The position numbers and the translations under genes were made by a program. From Frigoribacterium sp. SL97 (GTDB taxonomy: Bacteria > Actinomycetota > Actinomycetes > Actinomycetales > Microbacteriaceae), in NCBI RefSeq assembly GCF_026625765.1, contig NZ_CP113062.1, forward strand, positions 372,001 to 436,000: a stretch of 64,000 nt of DNA. The letters are read 5' to 3'. Below the pieces are notes generated by a model. It saw nothing but the letters and a program-made list of their open reading frames with translations, had not been told where the DNA came from and searched no databases. Below, in pieces: positions 17,327 through 29,144 of this stretch; the first letter of the stretch is position 1; each line of letters starts with the position of its first letter.

Positions 17327-19300
17327 ATGTCAGCTGATCCCACCGACGCCCAGCCCGACGACACCTACGGCGCCAGTGCGATCCAGGTCCTCGAGGGTCT
17401 CGAGGCCGTGCGCAAGCGTCCCGGCATGTACATCGGCTCGACGGGGCCCCGTGGTCTGCACCACCTGGTCTACGAGATCGTCGACAACTCGGTCGACGAG
17501 GCCCTGGCCGGCCACTGCGACCACATCGAGATCACCATGCGCGAGGACGGCGGCGTCCGCGTCGTCGACAACGGTCGTGGCATCCCGGTGGACGTCCACC
17601 CCGTCGAGGGTCGGTCGACCGTCGAGGTCGTCCTCACCGTGCTGCACGCCGGCGGCAAGTTCGGCGGCGGCGGTTACGCCGTGTCGGGTGGCCTGCACGG
17701 CGTCGGCAGCTCGGTCGTCAACGCCCTGTCGAGCGAACTCGACGTCGAGGTCCGCCGTCAGGGCAACGTCTACCGCCAGAGCTTCACCGACGGCGTGCCC
17801 GTCGCGCCGCTGGCCAAGGGCGAAGAGGACGACACCACCGGCACGACGATCACGTTCTGGCCCAACTCCGAGATCTTCGAGACCGTCGAGTTCGACTACG
17901 AGACGCTGCGCACCCGGTTCCAGCAGATGGCGTTCCTCAACAAGGGCCTCCGCATCGAGCTCAGCGACGAGCGCGTGCAAGAGGACGACGCCGAGCCCCG
18001 TCACGACGTCTTCCACTACGAGAAGGGCCTCGTCGACTACGTCGAGTACCTGAACACGACCAAGAAGGTCGAGACCGTCCACGACGACATCATCGCCTTC
18101 GAGCAGGAAGACACCGAGAAGAAGATCTCGCTCGAGGTCGCGATGCAGTGGAACACCTCGTACCAGGAGAGCGTCCACACCTACGCGAACACGATCAACA
18201 CCCACGAGGGCGGCACGCACGAAGAGGGCTTCCGTGCAGCGCTGACCACGCTGATCAACCGTTACGCGCGCGAGAAGAACTTCCTCAAGGAGAAGGACGA
18301 CAACCTCTCGGGCGACGACGTCCGCGAGGGTCTGACGGCCGTCATCTCGATCAAGCTCGGCGAGCCGCAGTTCGAGGGCCAGACGAAGACCAAGCTCGGC
18401 AACACCGAGGCCAAGTCGTTCGTGCAGAAGGTCGCCGGGTCGCAGCTGAACGACTGGTTCGACCGCAACCCCAAGCAGGCCGCCGAGATCGTCCGCAAGG
18501 GCATCCTCGCGTCGCAGGCCCGTCTGGCCGCGCGCAAGGCCCGTGAGCAGACCCGCCGCAAGGGCGTGCTCGAGTCGAACGGCATGCCCGGCAAGCTCAA
18601 GGACTGCCAGAGCAAGGACCCCTCGCGCAGTGAGATCTTCATCGTCGAGGGCGACTCGGCCGGTGGCTCGGCCGTCCAGGGCCGCAACCCCGAGACCCAG
18701 GCGATCCTGCCGCTGCGGGGCAAGATCCTCAACGTCGAGAAGGCCCGTCTCGACCGTGCCCTCGGCAACAACGAGGTGCAGGCCATGATCAAGGCCTTCG
18801 GCGCCGACATCGGAGAAGACTTCGATCCCGACAAGGCGAGGTACCACAAGATCGTCCTGATGGCCGACGCCGACGTCGACGGCCAGCACATCACGACGCT
18901 GTTGCTCACCCTCCTCTTCCGCTACATGCGGCCGCTGATCGACCTCGGCTACGTCTACCTGGCGCAGCCGCCGCTCTACAAGCTCAAGTGGAGCAACGCC
19001 AGCCACGAGTACGTGTACAGCGACGCCGAGCGCGATGCGGTGCTCCTGTCCGGTCGCGCAGCCGGCAAGCGCATCCCGAAGGAGAACGCGATCCAGCGGT
19101 ACAAGGGCCTCGGCGAGATGGATTACAAAGAGCTGTGGGAGACCACGATGGACCCCGACACCCGCACGCTGCTGCAGGTGACGCTCGAGGACGCCGTGGC
19201 CGCGGACACCATCTTCGACACCCTGATGGGCGAGAACGTCGAGTCGCGCCGCAACTTCATCCAGCAGAACGCGAAAGACGTCCGCTTCCTCGACATCTGA
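17327..19300 (+). CDS. gyrB: DNA gyrase subunit B
   Basis: A 657-residue ATPase subunit. GHKL features include EIVDNSVDEALAGHCDHIE, VDNGRGIPVDVHP and GGLHGVGSSVVNALS. The TOPRIM domain carries EGDSAGGSAVQGRN and the metal-binding DADVDGQH. With GyrA it introduces negative supercoils. Length is usual for actinobacteria. gyrA begins 77 bases downstream, so the pair is probably co-expressed. Confidence 0.98.
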   Translation: MSADPTDAQPDDTYGASAIQVLEGLEAVRKRPGMYIGSTGPRGLHHLVYEIVDNSVDEALAGHCDHIEITMREDGGVRVVDNGRGIPVDVHPVEGRSTVEVVLTVLHAGGKFGGGGYAVSGGLHGVGSSVVNALSSELDVEVRRQGNVYRQSFTDGVPVAPLAKGEEDDTTGTTITFWPNSEIFETVEFDYETLRTRFQQMAFLNKGLRIELSDERVQEDDAEPRHDVFHYEKGLVDYVEYLNTTKKVETVHDDIIAFEQEDTEKKISLEVAMQWNTSYQESVHTYANTINTHEGGTHEEGFRAALTTLINRYAREKNFLKEKDDNLSGDDVREGLTAVISIKLGEPQFEGQTKTKLGNTEAKSFVQKVAGSQLNDWFDRNPKQAAEIVRKGILASQARLAARKAREQTRRKGVLESNGMPGKLKDCQSKDPSRSEIFIVEGDSAGGSAVQGRNPETQAILPLRGKILNVEKARLDRALGNNEVQAMIKAFGADIGEDFDPDKARYHKIVLMADADVDGQHITTLLLTLLFRYMRPLIDLGYVYLAQPPLYKLKWSNASHEYVYSDAERDAVLLSGRAAGKRIPKENAIQRYKGLGEMDYKELWETTMDPDTRTLLQVTLEDAVAADTIFDTLMGENVESRRNFIQQNAKDVRFLDI

Positions 19301-19377
19301 TGCGCGCCTCCGGCTGATCCGGAGCACGCCCGCGCCCCGACGAGCACCACGGGGCAGACCACGACAAACGGAGAATC

Positions 19378-22057
<2,680 letters not shown>

Positions 22058-22065
<8 letters not shown>

Positions 22066-22465
22066 TGTCGCCGAGAGACTGCAGAAGAAGGCGAAACGAC
22101 CGTCCGGCACCAAGCAGGTCCGCCTCAAGCTGGTCTACATCGACTTCTGGTCGGTCGTGAAGCTGGCCTTCCTGATCTCGGTCGCGATCGGCATCATCAC
22201 GGTCGTCGCCACCTTCCTCATCTGGGCGATCCTGAACCAGACCGGCATCTTCGACGACCTCGACGCCCTGCTGCGGGACATCCTCGGCGACTCGAGCTTC
22301 TCGATCCAGGACACCTTCAACGTCGGCCAGATCATGCTCTTCTCGATCGTGGTGGCCATCCTCAACGTGGTCGTCGGCACGGTCCTCGGGGCCATCGTCG
22401 CCGTCCTCTACAACCTGAGCGTGCGCATCACCGGCGGTCTCCTCGTCGGATTCACCAACAACTGA
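22058..22465 (+). CDS. DUF3566 transmembrane protein
   Basis: A 135-residue membrane protein starting MSSVAERLQKKAKRP with a basic cytoplasmic N-terminus, a motif QVRLKLVYIDFWSVVK, and two transmembrane helices (about 34-60 and 88-115). DUF3566 proteins follow gyrA in most actinobacteria and are of unknown function. The ATG at 22058 lies inside the gyrA 3' end, implying translational coupling. Confidence 0.9.
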
Positions 22466-22538
22466 TCCACCATTCGAGTCGGCTGAACCCGCCGATTCGA
22501 GTTCGCCGTCGTGGTGCTGTAGGCTTTACGACGGTCCG

Positions 22539-22612
22539 GGGGCTATAGCTCAGGCGGTTAGAGCGCTTCGCTGATAACGAAGAGGTCATAGGTTCAAGTC
22601 CTATTAGCCCCA
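22539..22612 (+). tRNA. tRNA-Ile (anticodon GAT)
   Basis: A 74-base cloverleaf with acceptor GGGGCTA/TAGCCCC, D-arm AGCTCAGGCGGTTAGAGC, anticodon GAT at 22573-22575 in loop CTGATAA, T-loop GTTCAAGTC and discriminator A. CCA is not encoded. tRNA-Ile and tRNA-Ala after gyrA are typical of actinobacteria. Confidence 0.98.
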
Positions 22613-22695
22613 CGCAGTACCGGTCTCACATCACGCTCGTCTCCTGACGCGCAGGGTGGTGAGATCGTGCTCGTTCCCCCGGTGACCGGGGGGTC

Positions 22696-22768
22696 GGGGC
22701 CTTAGCTCAGTTGGTAGAGCGCCTGCTTTGCAAGCAGGATGTCGGGAGTTCGATTCTCCCAGGCTCCA
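22696..22768 (+). tRNA. tRNA-Ala (anticodon TGC)
   Basis: A 73-base cloverleaf with acceptor GGGGCCT/AGGCTCC (one G-T pair), D-arm AGCTCAGTTGGTAGAGC, anticodon TGC at 22729-22731 and T-loop GTTCGATTC. CCA is not encoded. It lies 83 bases after tRNA-Ile and is followed by a strong terminator. Confidence 0.98.
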
Positions 22769-22780
22769 CTGGATTGCCTT

Positions 22781-22815
22781 GCCCCTGTCCGCTGACTCCG
22801 TCAGCGGACAGGGGC
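22781..22815 (+). terminator. Terminator after tRNA-Ala
   Basis: A perfect 16-base stem (22781-22796 and 22800-22815) with a TCC loop, followed by AATTCTCTTG. It begins 12 bases after the tRNA end. Downstream, about 22895-22920 holds a short GTGCTG repeat and no gene. Confidence 0.9.
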
Positions 22816-22969
22816 AATTCTCTTGTGCTGGTCTGGGGGCCCTCCGGGCCCGTGTCGGCTTCGCCGACGTGCGTGCAACGTTGGGCCTTAGGCAGTGTCT
22901 GTGCTGGTGCTGGTGCTGGGGCTAGGGCCGGATCAGCGTCGAATGCTGCAGTCGTCGGGGGCAGGGACG

Positions 22970-23005
22970 ACGAAGGGCCCGCCTCCGGGGAGGCGGGCCC
23001 TTCGT
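22970..23005 (-). terminator. Terminator for the leftward hypothetical gene
   Basis: A perfect 17-base stem (22970-22986 and 22989-23005) closing on two bases. It begins 15 bases beyond the stop of the minus-strand gene at 23020 and could work in both directions. Confidence 0.85.
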
Positions 23006-23019
23006 GTAGGTGTGGGGGA

Positions 23020-23556
23020 CTACGCCTTGGTGTCGGCGTCGTCGTCGGCGACCCAGAGCTCGTCGTCGGCACGAAGCGTCTGCACGGCCGCGAACACGAG
23101 GGCACCGAGAGCGACGACGCCCACGCCGATCAGCAGGACGCCGCCGACGCCGAGGCCGGACTTCTGCTGGCGCGGCACGTACTTCGCCGCGGCCTTCTTG
23201 CCCTGCTTCTTGGCGTTCTTCACGGCCTTCGCGACCTTCGGGTCGTTCGCGAGGTCGAGGTTGCCGAGAGCCGACGAGAACGCCGGGTAGACGTCGTGCT
23301 TCAGGCGGTCCTGGGCGACCGACGCGTAGTGCGACCCGGTCGAGAGGCCCTGCGAGACCACGGGGCGGACGTTCGAGTCCACCGCGTGCTTGATCTGGGG
23401 GACGACCTTCTTGTTCGCGATCTTGACGGCGTCGTCGCGGTAGCCGCCGATGACCTTGCCGGCGTGGTCGATCACGCCGCGCTGCTCACCCCACACCGCC
23501 ACAGCGTGCTTCTTGAACTTCTTGAGTTCTTTCTTCTGCTTGCGTGACAGGGCCAT
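23020..23556 (-). CDS. Hypothetical basic protein with C-terminal membrane helix
   Basis: A 178-residue protein of no recognised family. The N-terminal 30 residues are rich in Lys (MALSRKQKKELKKFKKHAVAVW). A helical middle part follows, then a Lys/Ala-rich stretch, and one transmembrane helix near residues 138-160 (VGGVLLIGVGVVALGALVFAA) with a short acidic tail. The ATG at 23556 follows GGAGGAAC. The layout suggests a tail-anchored protein, perhaps nucleic-acid- or envelope-associated; this is inference. It reads leftwards, away from the cyclophilin gene. Confidence 0.75.
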   Translation of the reverse strand: MALSRKQKKELKKFKKHAVAVWGEQRGVIDHAGKVIGGYRDDAVKIANKKVVPQIKHAVDSNVRPVVSQGLSTGSHYASVAQDRLKHDVYPAFSSALGNLDLANDPKVAKAVKNAKKQGKKAAAKYVPRQQKSGLGVGGVLLIGVGVVALGALVFAAVQTLRADDELWVADDDADTKA

Positions 23557-23693
23557 GAACGTTCCTCCAACGAGTAGGCAGTGGAGCCAGAGTTGCTGGC
23601 CCGTCCCAGTGTGGCACGGAGGTTCCTGACAGGTCACGGAACGGTGCCTGGGGAGTCGCTGGTGCGTCGAGGTGGCTGTGGAAGAATGACGAC

Positions 23694-24233
23694 ATGTCAA
23701 CGCACACCGCTGTCGCCACCCTCACCACCAACCACGGCACCATCAAGGTGAACCTCTTCGGCGACCACGCCCCGAAGACCGTCGCCAACTTCGTCGGTCT
23801 CGCCACCGGCACCAAAGAGTGGACCCACCCGGCCACCGGCAAGGTCAGCACCGACAAGCTCTACGACGGCGTCGTCTTCCACCGCATCATCAAGGACTTC
23901 ATGCTGCAGGGCGGCGACCCGCTCGGCCAGGGCGTCGGCGGGCCCGGCTACCAGTTCGACGACGAGATCCACCCCGAGCTGAACTTCAACGCCCCCTTCA
24001 TCTTCGCGATGGCCAACGCCGGCTCGCGCGGCGGCAAGGGCACCAACGGTTCGCAGTTCTTCATCACGACGGTTCCGACCCCGTGGCTGCAGGGCAAGCA
24101 CACCATCTTCGGCGAGGTCGCCGACGACGAGTCCAAGAAGGTCGTCGACGCGATCGAGGCCGTCAAGACCGACGCGCGCGACAAGCCCCTCGAGGACGTG
24201 GTGCTCGAGAGCGTCACCATCGACGAGGTCTAG
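23694..24233 (+). CDS. ppiA: Peptidyl-prolyl cis-trans isomerase, cyclophilin type
   Basis: A 179-residue cyclophilin with the catalytic pattern FHRIIKDFMLQGGDP, then FAMANAG, GTNGSQFFITT and WLQGKHTIFGEV. It has no signal peptide, so it is cytoplasmic. It speeds proline isomerisation during folding. The following rhomboid gene starts immediately after the stop codon, and both sit at the site usual for actinobacteria. Confidence 0.95.
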   Translation: MSTHTAVATLTTNHGTIKVNLFGDHAPKTVANFVGLATGTKEWTHPATGKVSTDKLYDGVVFHRIIKDFMLQGGDPLGQGVGGPGYQFDDEIHPELNFNAPFIFAMANAGSRGGKGTNGSQFFITTVPTPWLQGKHTIFGEVADDESKKVVDAIEAVKTDARDKPLEDVVLESVTIDEV

Positions 24234-25082
24234 GTGACCGATCCGCACGACCGCTCGAACTTCTGCTATCGGCACCCCGACCGGCAGAGCTTCGTCCTCT
24301 GCCAGAGGTGCGGTCGCACCATCTGTGGCGAGTGCCAGACGCCCGCCGCGGTGGGGGTCCACTGCCCGGAGTGCGTGAAGGAGGCGCGGGGCAACGCACC
24401 GCGCCTCCAACCGCAGGTGGTCGGTCGGGTCCGTAGCGCGTCTCGGCGAGGCGCCCCCGTCGTCACCTACGGCATCATCGGCGTGACCGTAGCGGTGTTC
24501 CTCTTGCAGCTCGTGACCGGTACGGGCAACGGCGTGGTCACGCGGGCCCTGGCGTTCTACCCGCCGCTCGAGATCGTGCAGCCCTGGCGCGCCGTCACGA
24601 CGATGTTCGTGCACGGGAGCATCCTGCACATCCTCTTCAACATGTACTCGCTGTACATCTTCGGGGCAGAACTCGAACGTCAGTTGGGGCGAGGTCGGTT
24701 CGCCGCCCTCTACTTCCTCTCGGGGATCGGCGGTTCGGCCGCTGTCGCCCTCCTGGCACCCGGAAGCTTCGTGGTCGGTGCCTCCGGGGCCATCTTCGGC
24801 CTCATGGCGGCGTTCTTCGTCATCGCCCGCAGCCTCGGTGGTCGCAGCATCCAACTCCTGGTGCTGGTCGGCATCAACCTCGCGATCGGGTTCATCGTGC
24901 CCGGCATCGCGTGGCAGGCCCACCTCGGGGGCATCGTCGTGGGCGGGGCGATCGCGTTCCTGTTCTCGAAGACCCGTCACCGCTCGAAGCACGCCGTGCA
25001 GATCGCCGTGCTCGTCGCGATCGGCGTGGTCGTCGTCGCGGTGCTCCTGGCCAGATCGGCCCAGCTGGTCGGGCTGTTCTAG
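24234..25082 (+). CDS. Rhomboid-family intramembrane serine protease
   Basis: A 282-residue protein. Residues about 8-45 form a Cys/His zinc-ribbon (B-box-like) with CYRHPD, CQRCGRTICGECQ and HCPEC. The rest is a six-helix rhomboid domain with the catalytic pair Ser184 in GASGAIFG and His230 in WQAHLGG. A conserved HGSILHILFNMYSLY loop is also present. It cleaves membrane proteins within the bilayer; the substrate is unknown. The GTG start directly abuts the ppiA stop. Confidence 0.93.
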   Translation: MTDPHDRSNFCYRHPDRQSFVLCQRCGRTICGECQTPAAVGVHCPECVKEARGNAPRLQPQVVGRVRSASRRGAPVVTYGIIGVTVAVFLLQLVTGTGNGVVTRALAFYPPLEIVQPWRAVTTMFVHGSILHILFNMYSLYIFGAELERQLGRGRFAALYFLSGIGGSAAVALLAPGSFVVGASGAIFGLMAAFFVIARSLGGRSIQLLVLVGINLAIGFIVPGIAWQAHLGGIVVGGAIAFLFSKTRHRSKHAVQIAVLVAIGVVVVAVLLARSAQLVGLF

Positions 25083-25099
25083 ACCACCCGGACGGTGAA

Positions 25100-25143
25100 C
25101 GACGAGAGGCGGCTCCCCATCGGGGAGCCGCCTCTTCTCGTCG
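25100..25143. terminator. Terminator after rhomboid gene
   Basis: A long GC-rich inverted repeat, GACGAGAGGCGGCTCCCC paired with GGGGAGCCGCCTCTTCTCGTC (one bulge), 17 bases after the stop. It separates the rightward unit from leftward crgA and is probably used from both sides. Confidence 0.8.
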
Positions 25144-25168
25144 GCCGACGCGATCTCACCCGCCCGAG

Positions 25169-25192
25169 TTATCCACAGGAAAGTTATCCACA
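25169..25192 (+). other. Pair of perfect DnaA boxes between rhomboid gene and crgA
   Basis: TTATCCACA occurs at 25169-25177 and again at 25184-25192, same orientation, 15 bases apart, followed by the degenerate TTCCCACAA. More near-matches lie upstream of crgA (25550-25595: CTCCACATG, CTCCACACG, TTGTCCACC). This is about 12 kb from oriC. Confidence 0.8.
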
Positions 25193-25243
25193 GGGTTTCC
25201 CACAATGGGGATAGTTACAGGCGTGTAAGTTCGAAGGTGCGTT

Positions 25244-25477
25244 CTAGCGCCACCGGGTGGTCATCAAGAACCCGATGAACATGATCCCGAAGCCGACCAA
25301 GATGTTCCACGAGCCGAGCGAAGCCACCGGGAGGGTGCTCTGGCTGACGTAGAACACCACGATCCAGGCGAGACCGACGAGCATGAAGCCGAACATGACC
25401 GGCTTGAACCACACGGGGTTCGGCGCGTCCTCTGCGGTGCGGGCGGGCTTCGTGCTGCGGTTCGTGTCTTTGGCCAT
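25244..25477 (-). CDS. crgA: Cell division protein CrgA
   Basis: A 77-residue membrane protein: a short basic N-terminus (MAKDTNRSTKPA), then two helices around residues 26-45 and 52-71 with the family pattern NPVWFKPVMFGFMLVGLAW. CrgA proteins help recruit septal peptidoglycan synthases and are found only in actinobacteria near the pknAB cluster. The ATG at 25477 is preferred over a longer frame that begins in low-complexity sequence. Confidence 0.92.
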   Translation of the reverse strand: MAKDTNRSTKPARTAEDAPNPVWFKPVMFGFMLVGLAWIVVFYVSQSTLPVASLGSWNILVGFGIMFIGFLMTTRWR

Positions 25478-25629
25478 GGCGCACAGTGTACCGTGAGGCC
25501 CTTTTCGGTCCTGGGAGGGTCGCCACGTCCGTCCCCGGGTACGCCCGCGTTCTCCACATGCTCTCCACACGTTGTCCACCGGTGGTCCCCACAGTCTCCG
25601 CGGGAGCGGAGCCCGCCTAGAATCGAGTC

Positions 25630-26406
25630 ATGACGGACCACGGGGGCGAGGCCCAGCTCTCGAGACGCATGAAGCGTCGCCGTCGATCCCGCGCCTCCTT
25701 CGTCAGCGTCCTCGGAGAACTGCTCATCACGGCCGGCGTCCTGGTGCTGCTCTTCATCGGGTGGCAGCAATGGTTCAACGACCTCGTCGTCGCCGACGCC
25801 CACAAGGGCGAGGCGGCACGGCTGAGCGAGCAGTTCGATCAGGCGGCGACTGCGGCCCCCGAGCCGTCGTCCGACGGCTCGTACGGTGAGCCGCCCGTGG
25901 GGGCGGCGCCCGGCGAGGCCGAGGAGTTCGCCAACTTCTACGTCCCACGGTTCGGAGCCGACTACGCGGTCCCGATCGCCGGGGGGACGAGCACCGTGCG
26001 AACCCTCAACAAGATCGGCATCGGCCACTACGACGAGACGCAGATGCCCGGCCAGGTCGGCAACTTCGGGATCGCCGCCCACCGGACCACCTACGGGGCG
26101 CCGTTCAACGAGATCGCCGACCTGCAAGAGGGCGACAAGATGTACGTCCAGACACAGGACGGCTGGTTCACGTACTCGTTCCGCAACCTGCAGTACGTCC
26201 AGGCCACGCAGGTCTCGGTGCTGCAGCAGGTGCCCGACGCTCCCGACGTGTCGGCGACCTCGGGCGACCGCCTGATCACCCTGACCAGCTGCAATCCGAT
26301 GTTCACCGCCCAAGAACGCATCGTCGCCTACGGTGTGTTCGACTCGTGGCAGCCACTGTCGGCCGGCGCACCCGCCGAGCTCGCCGCTGCCGGAATCGGA
26401 GGCTGA
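25630..26406 (+). CDS. srtE: Class E sortase
   Basis: A 258-residue sortase. It has an Arg-rich cytoplasmic start, one membrane helix (about residues 34-50) and a catalytic domain with His151 in AAHRTTYG, Cys221 in LTSCNP and Arg230 in QERIVAYG. Class E sortases of high-GC actinobacteria anchor proteins with LAXTG-type signals to the cell wall. No such substrate was seen in the window. It is followed within 2 bases by a tiny membrane protein and then trpG/pabA. Confidence 0.92.
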   Translation: MTDHGGEAQLSRRMKRRRRSRASFVSVLGELLITAGVLVLLFIGWQQWFNDLVVADAHKGEAARLSEQFDQAATAAPEPSSDGSYGEPPVGAAPGEAEEFANFYVPRFGADYAVPIAGGTSTVRTLNKIGIGHYDETQMPGQVGNFGIAAHRTTYGAPFNEIADLQEGDKMYVQTQDGWFTYSFRNLQYVQATQVSVLQQVPDAPDVSATSGDRLITLTSCNPMFTAQERIVAYGVFDSWQPLSAGAPAELAAAGIGG

Positions 26407-26408
26407 CC

Positions 26409-26570
26409 GTGTACGCCGCCCTCTGGCGCATCCTGCCCGGACCCTGGTGGGTCAGGCTCGTGCTCGTGCTCGTCCTGATCGCGGCCGTGCTGTTCGCCCT
26501 CGTCGAGTGGGTCTTCCCCTACGTCAACGAACTCCTGCCCACCCCCGACGTCACCGTGGAGCAACCATGA
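26409..26570 (+). CDS. Small single-helix membrane protein
   Basis: A 53-residue peptide, start GTG at 26409, with one strong helix (VRLVLVLVLIAAVLFALVEWVF) and a short extracellular tail. It overlaps the next start in an ATGA junction and lies 2 bases after the sortase stop, which supports it being real. Similar tiny genes occur between the sortase and glutamine amidotransferase genes of many actinobacteria. The function is unknown. Confidence 0.75.
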   Translation: MYAALWRILPGPWWVRLVLVLVLIAAVLFALVEWVFPYVNELLPTPDVTVEQP

Positions 26571-27205
26571 CGCGCATCCTCGTCCTCGACAATTACGACA
26601 GCTTCGTCTACACGCTGAACGGGTACCTCCAACAGTTGGGCGCCGAGACGGACGTCGTCCGCAACGACGCGTTCGACGCGGCCGACACCGCCGACCGCAT
26701 CGCCGAGTACGACGCCGTGCTGCTGTCGCCCGGCCCGGGGACCCCCGCTGCCGCCGGCGTCTCCATCGACGTCGTGCACGCCGCCCTGGCGGCCGACAAG
26801 CCGCTGCTGGGCGTCTGCCTCGGGCACCAGGCCATCGCCGAGGCGCTGGGGGCCACCGTGACGCACGCCGACGAACTGATGCACGGCAAGACGTCGAAGG
26901 TCGAACACGACGACAGCGCGTTCTACGACGGTGTCCCGCAGCCGTTCACCGCGACGCGGTACCACTCGCTCGCCGTGGTGGACGAGACGGTGCCCGAGAC
27001 GCTCGAGGTGACCTCGCGCACCACGGGCGGCGTCATCATGGGCCTGCAGCACCGTTCCGCGCCGGTCTACGGCGTGCAGTTCCACCCCGAGTCGGTGCTG
27101 ACCCAGGGCGGTTACCAGATGATCGGCAACTGGTTGTCGGTCGCCGGCTTGCCGGGGGCAGCCGTGACGGCGCGGGGGCTCGACCCGCTCGTCGACCTGG
27201 GCTGA
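26567..27205 (+). CDS. pabA/trpG: Glutamine amidotransferase, anthranilate/aminodeoxychorismate synthase component II
   Basis: A 212-residue class I amidotransferase starting ILVLDNYDSFVYTL. The nucleophile is Cys84 in GVCLGHQ, and the His-Glu pair lies in VQFHPESVLTQGG. It supplies ammonia for the chorismate-using partner in folate or tryptophan synthesis. The partner subunit is not in the window, so which pathway it serves cannot be decided; it may serve both. It converges with pknB; a weak hairpin (ACGTCCG/CGGACGT) lies near 27206-27231. Confidence 0.92.
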   Translation: MTRILVLDNYDSFVYTLNGYLQQLGAETDVVRNDAFDAADTADRIAEYDAVLLSPGPGTPAAAGVSIDVVHAALAADKPLLGVCLGHQAIAEALGATVTHADELMHGKTSKVEHDDSAFYDGVPQPFTATRYHSLAVVDETVPETLEVTSRTTGGVIMGLQHRSAPVYGVQFHPESVLTQGGYQMIGNWLSVAGLPGAAVTARGLDPLVDLG

Positions 27206-27322
27206 ACGTCCGAGCCCGTCGTCCGGACGTCGAAGTCCGAGCGTCGTGCTCTCGGCGTCTCGCTCCGAGCGTCTAACTGGCTTCGTCGGACCTCGGCGTC
27301 GCTCCGTGGCTTCTGCGAGGGC

Positions 27323-29068
27323 TCAGCCGGTGCAGATGCGCAGGGTGACCGCCGAGCCCTGAGCCACGTCGCCGGGCGGGACGCTCATGCCCGACACCGT
27401 CTCACCGGTGCAGCCGGGGTCGGCCTGCGGGGTGACCGCCAGACCGAGCTGGTCGCGCAGGGTCGTGATGGCTTCTTCTGAGGGCTGGCGGGTGACGTCG
27501 GGAAGCTGCACGAGACCGTTGGACACCACGATGTCGACACCAGAGCCGAGGGCGACCTGCGCAGCCGCTGCCGGATCGGACGAGAGGACGGACCCCTCGG
27601 GAACGGTGGGCGAGTAGTCGGAGCTCTGCTGGCCCCGTTCGAGACCAGCATCGGTGATGGCCTGCCAAGCGGCGTCGACGGTCTGACCGGTGACCGACGG
27701 CATGGCGACGAGTTGGGGCCCCGACGAGACGGTCACCGTGACGGCGAACTCTTTCGGGACGGACGTGCCGGGCTCCGGATCGGTCGACACGATGTCGCCG
27801 GCGTCGATCGTCGGGCTGGTGGCGTCGGCACGGACGACCGTCAGGCCCAGGTCGTCGAGGCGGGCGGATCCGGTCTCGAAGCTGACCCCGACGAGGTCGG
27901 GGATGCGGGACGACTGGGCGTTGTCGACGGTGGGAGGCGTCAGGTTGACCACCCAGAAGACGACGGCGACGATGACGACGGCCACGAGCACGATGCCCGC
28001 CCAGATCCAGGCGACGGGCGGCCGGGTCTGCGTTCGTTGGGGCCGTCCGGTGTCGTCCGACTGCAGCTCTTTCAGCGCGGCCTCGCTGCCCGCATTCGCG
28101 TGCGGGTTGACGCCGAAGAGCGTGGAGCCGGCGTCGACCGCGTGCGGCCGGCGGGCCGGAGCACGACCGGCGCCCGCGGCTTCGAGGTCGTCGCGGAACT
28201 CGGCGGCGCTCTGGAAGCGGTCGAAGCGGTCTTTGGTGAGCGCGTGCAGGACGACGGCGTCGAGCGCCGGACTGACCTGTCGCTCGAGCGTGCTCGGGGG
28301 GACGGGAGGCTCGCTGACGTGACGGTAGGCGACCGCGACGGCGCTGTCGCCGGTGAAGGGCGGCTTGCCCGTGAGCAACTCGAAGAGCATGACGCCGGTC
28401 GAGTAGAGGTCGGTGCGGGCGTCGACGGTCTCGCCGCGCGCCTGCTCGGGGCTGAAGTACTGCGCGGTGCCGAGGATGGCCGTCGTCTGCGCGACGGTGG
28501 CCGCCGAGTCGCTGATGGCGCGGGCGATGCCGAAGTCCATCACCTTGACCTGGCCCGAGTTGGTCAACATGACGTTGCCGGGCTTGATGTCGCGGTGGAC
28601 CACGCCCGCCCGGTGCGAGTACTCGAGGGCCGTCAGCACGCCCGAGGTGACCCGCACGGCCTCGTCTGGGTCGAGTGGGCCTTCGGCGACGATGTCCTTG
28701 AGCAGACGCCCCTCGACGTACTCCATGACGATGAACGGGACGACCACGTCGAGCCCACGGCGGTCACGGACGACCTCTTCGCCGGCGTCGAAGACCCGGA
28801 CGATGGTCGGGTGGGCCATGCGGGCGGCGGCCTGGGCCTCTTGGCGGAACCTCGACCGGAAGGCTGGATCGGTCGCGAGGCTGGGCTTCATCAGCTTGAC
28901 GGCGATCTTGCGGCCGAGTCGGGCGTCGGTGCCGACGTGGACGTCGGCCATGCCACCGCGGCCGATCAGGTCACCGATCTGGTACCGGTTGGCGAGGAGA
29001 TGGATGCTCTCTCTCACACCTTCAGCCACGCCTGTTGCTCCCAACGACCCACCCCTGTCTGGCGACAC
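27323..29068 (-). CDS. pknB: Ser/Thr protein kinase PknB with PASTA domains
   Basis: A 581-residue receptor kinase. The kinase domain (about 28-290) has GRGGMADVHVG, catalytic HRDIKPGNVML and DFGIAR. A juxtamembrane region follows, then one helix (about 350-372), then three PASTA repeats from about 385 to the end, which bind muropeptides outside the cell. It regulates peptidoglycan synthesis and division. It is separated from pknA by a terminator, so it probably has its own promoter. GTG at 29068 is chosen; a start nearer the kinase domain is possible. Confidence 0.95.
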   Translation of the reverse strand: MSPDRGGSLGATGVAEGVRESIHLLANRYQIGDLIGRGGMADVHVGTDARLGRKIAVKLMKPSLATDPAFRSRFRQEAQAAARMAHPTIVRVFDAGEEVVRDRRGLDVVVPFIVMEYVEGRLLKDIVAEGPLDPDEAVRVTSGVLTALEYSHRAGVVHRDIKPGNVMLTNSGQVKVMDFGIARAISDSAATVAQTTAILGTAQYFSPEQARGETVDARTDLYSTGVMLFELLTGKPPFTGDSAVAVAYRHVSEPPVPPSTLERQVSPALDAVVLHALTKDRFDRFQSAAEFRDDLEAAGAGRAPARRPHAVDAGSTLFGVNPHANAGSEAALKELQSDDTGRPQRTQTRPPVAWIWAGIVLVAVVIVAVVFWVVNLTPPTVDNAQSSRIPDLVGVSFETGSARLDDLGLTVVRADATSPTIDAGDIVSTDPEPGTSVPKEFAVTVTVSSGPQLVAMPSVTGQTVDAAWQAITDAGLERGQQSSDYSPTVPEGSVLSSDPAAAAQVALGSGVDIVVSNGLVQLPDVTRQPSEEAITTLRDQLGLAVTPQADPGCTGETVSGMSVPPGDVAQGSAVTLRICTG

Positions 29069-29144
29069 GGTCGGAGCCAGTGTACCGGGGCGGTAGCCCC
29101 CGGACTGGGTACGGACCTAGGCCGAAGGGATGATTGTCAGGGCT

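Noticed and set aside
22895..22920. GTGCTG repeat after tRNA-Ala as a functional element
   Set aside because: Only three or four units, no reading frame or structure; reported only in passing.
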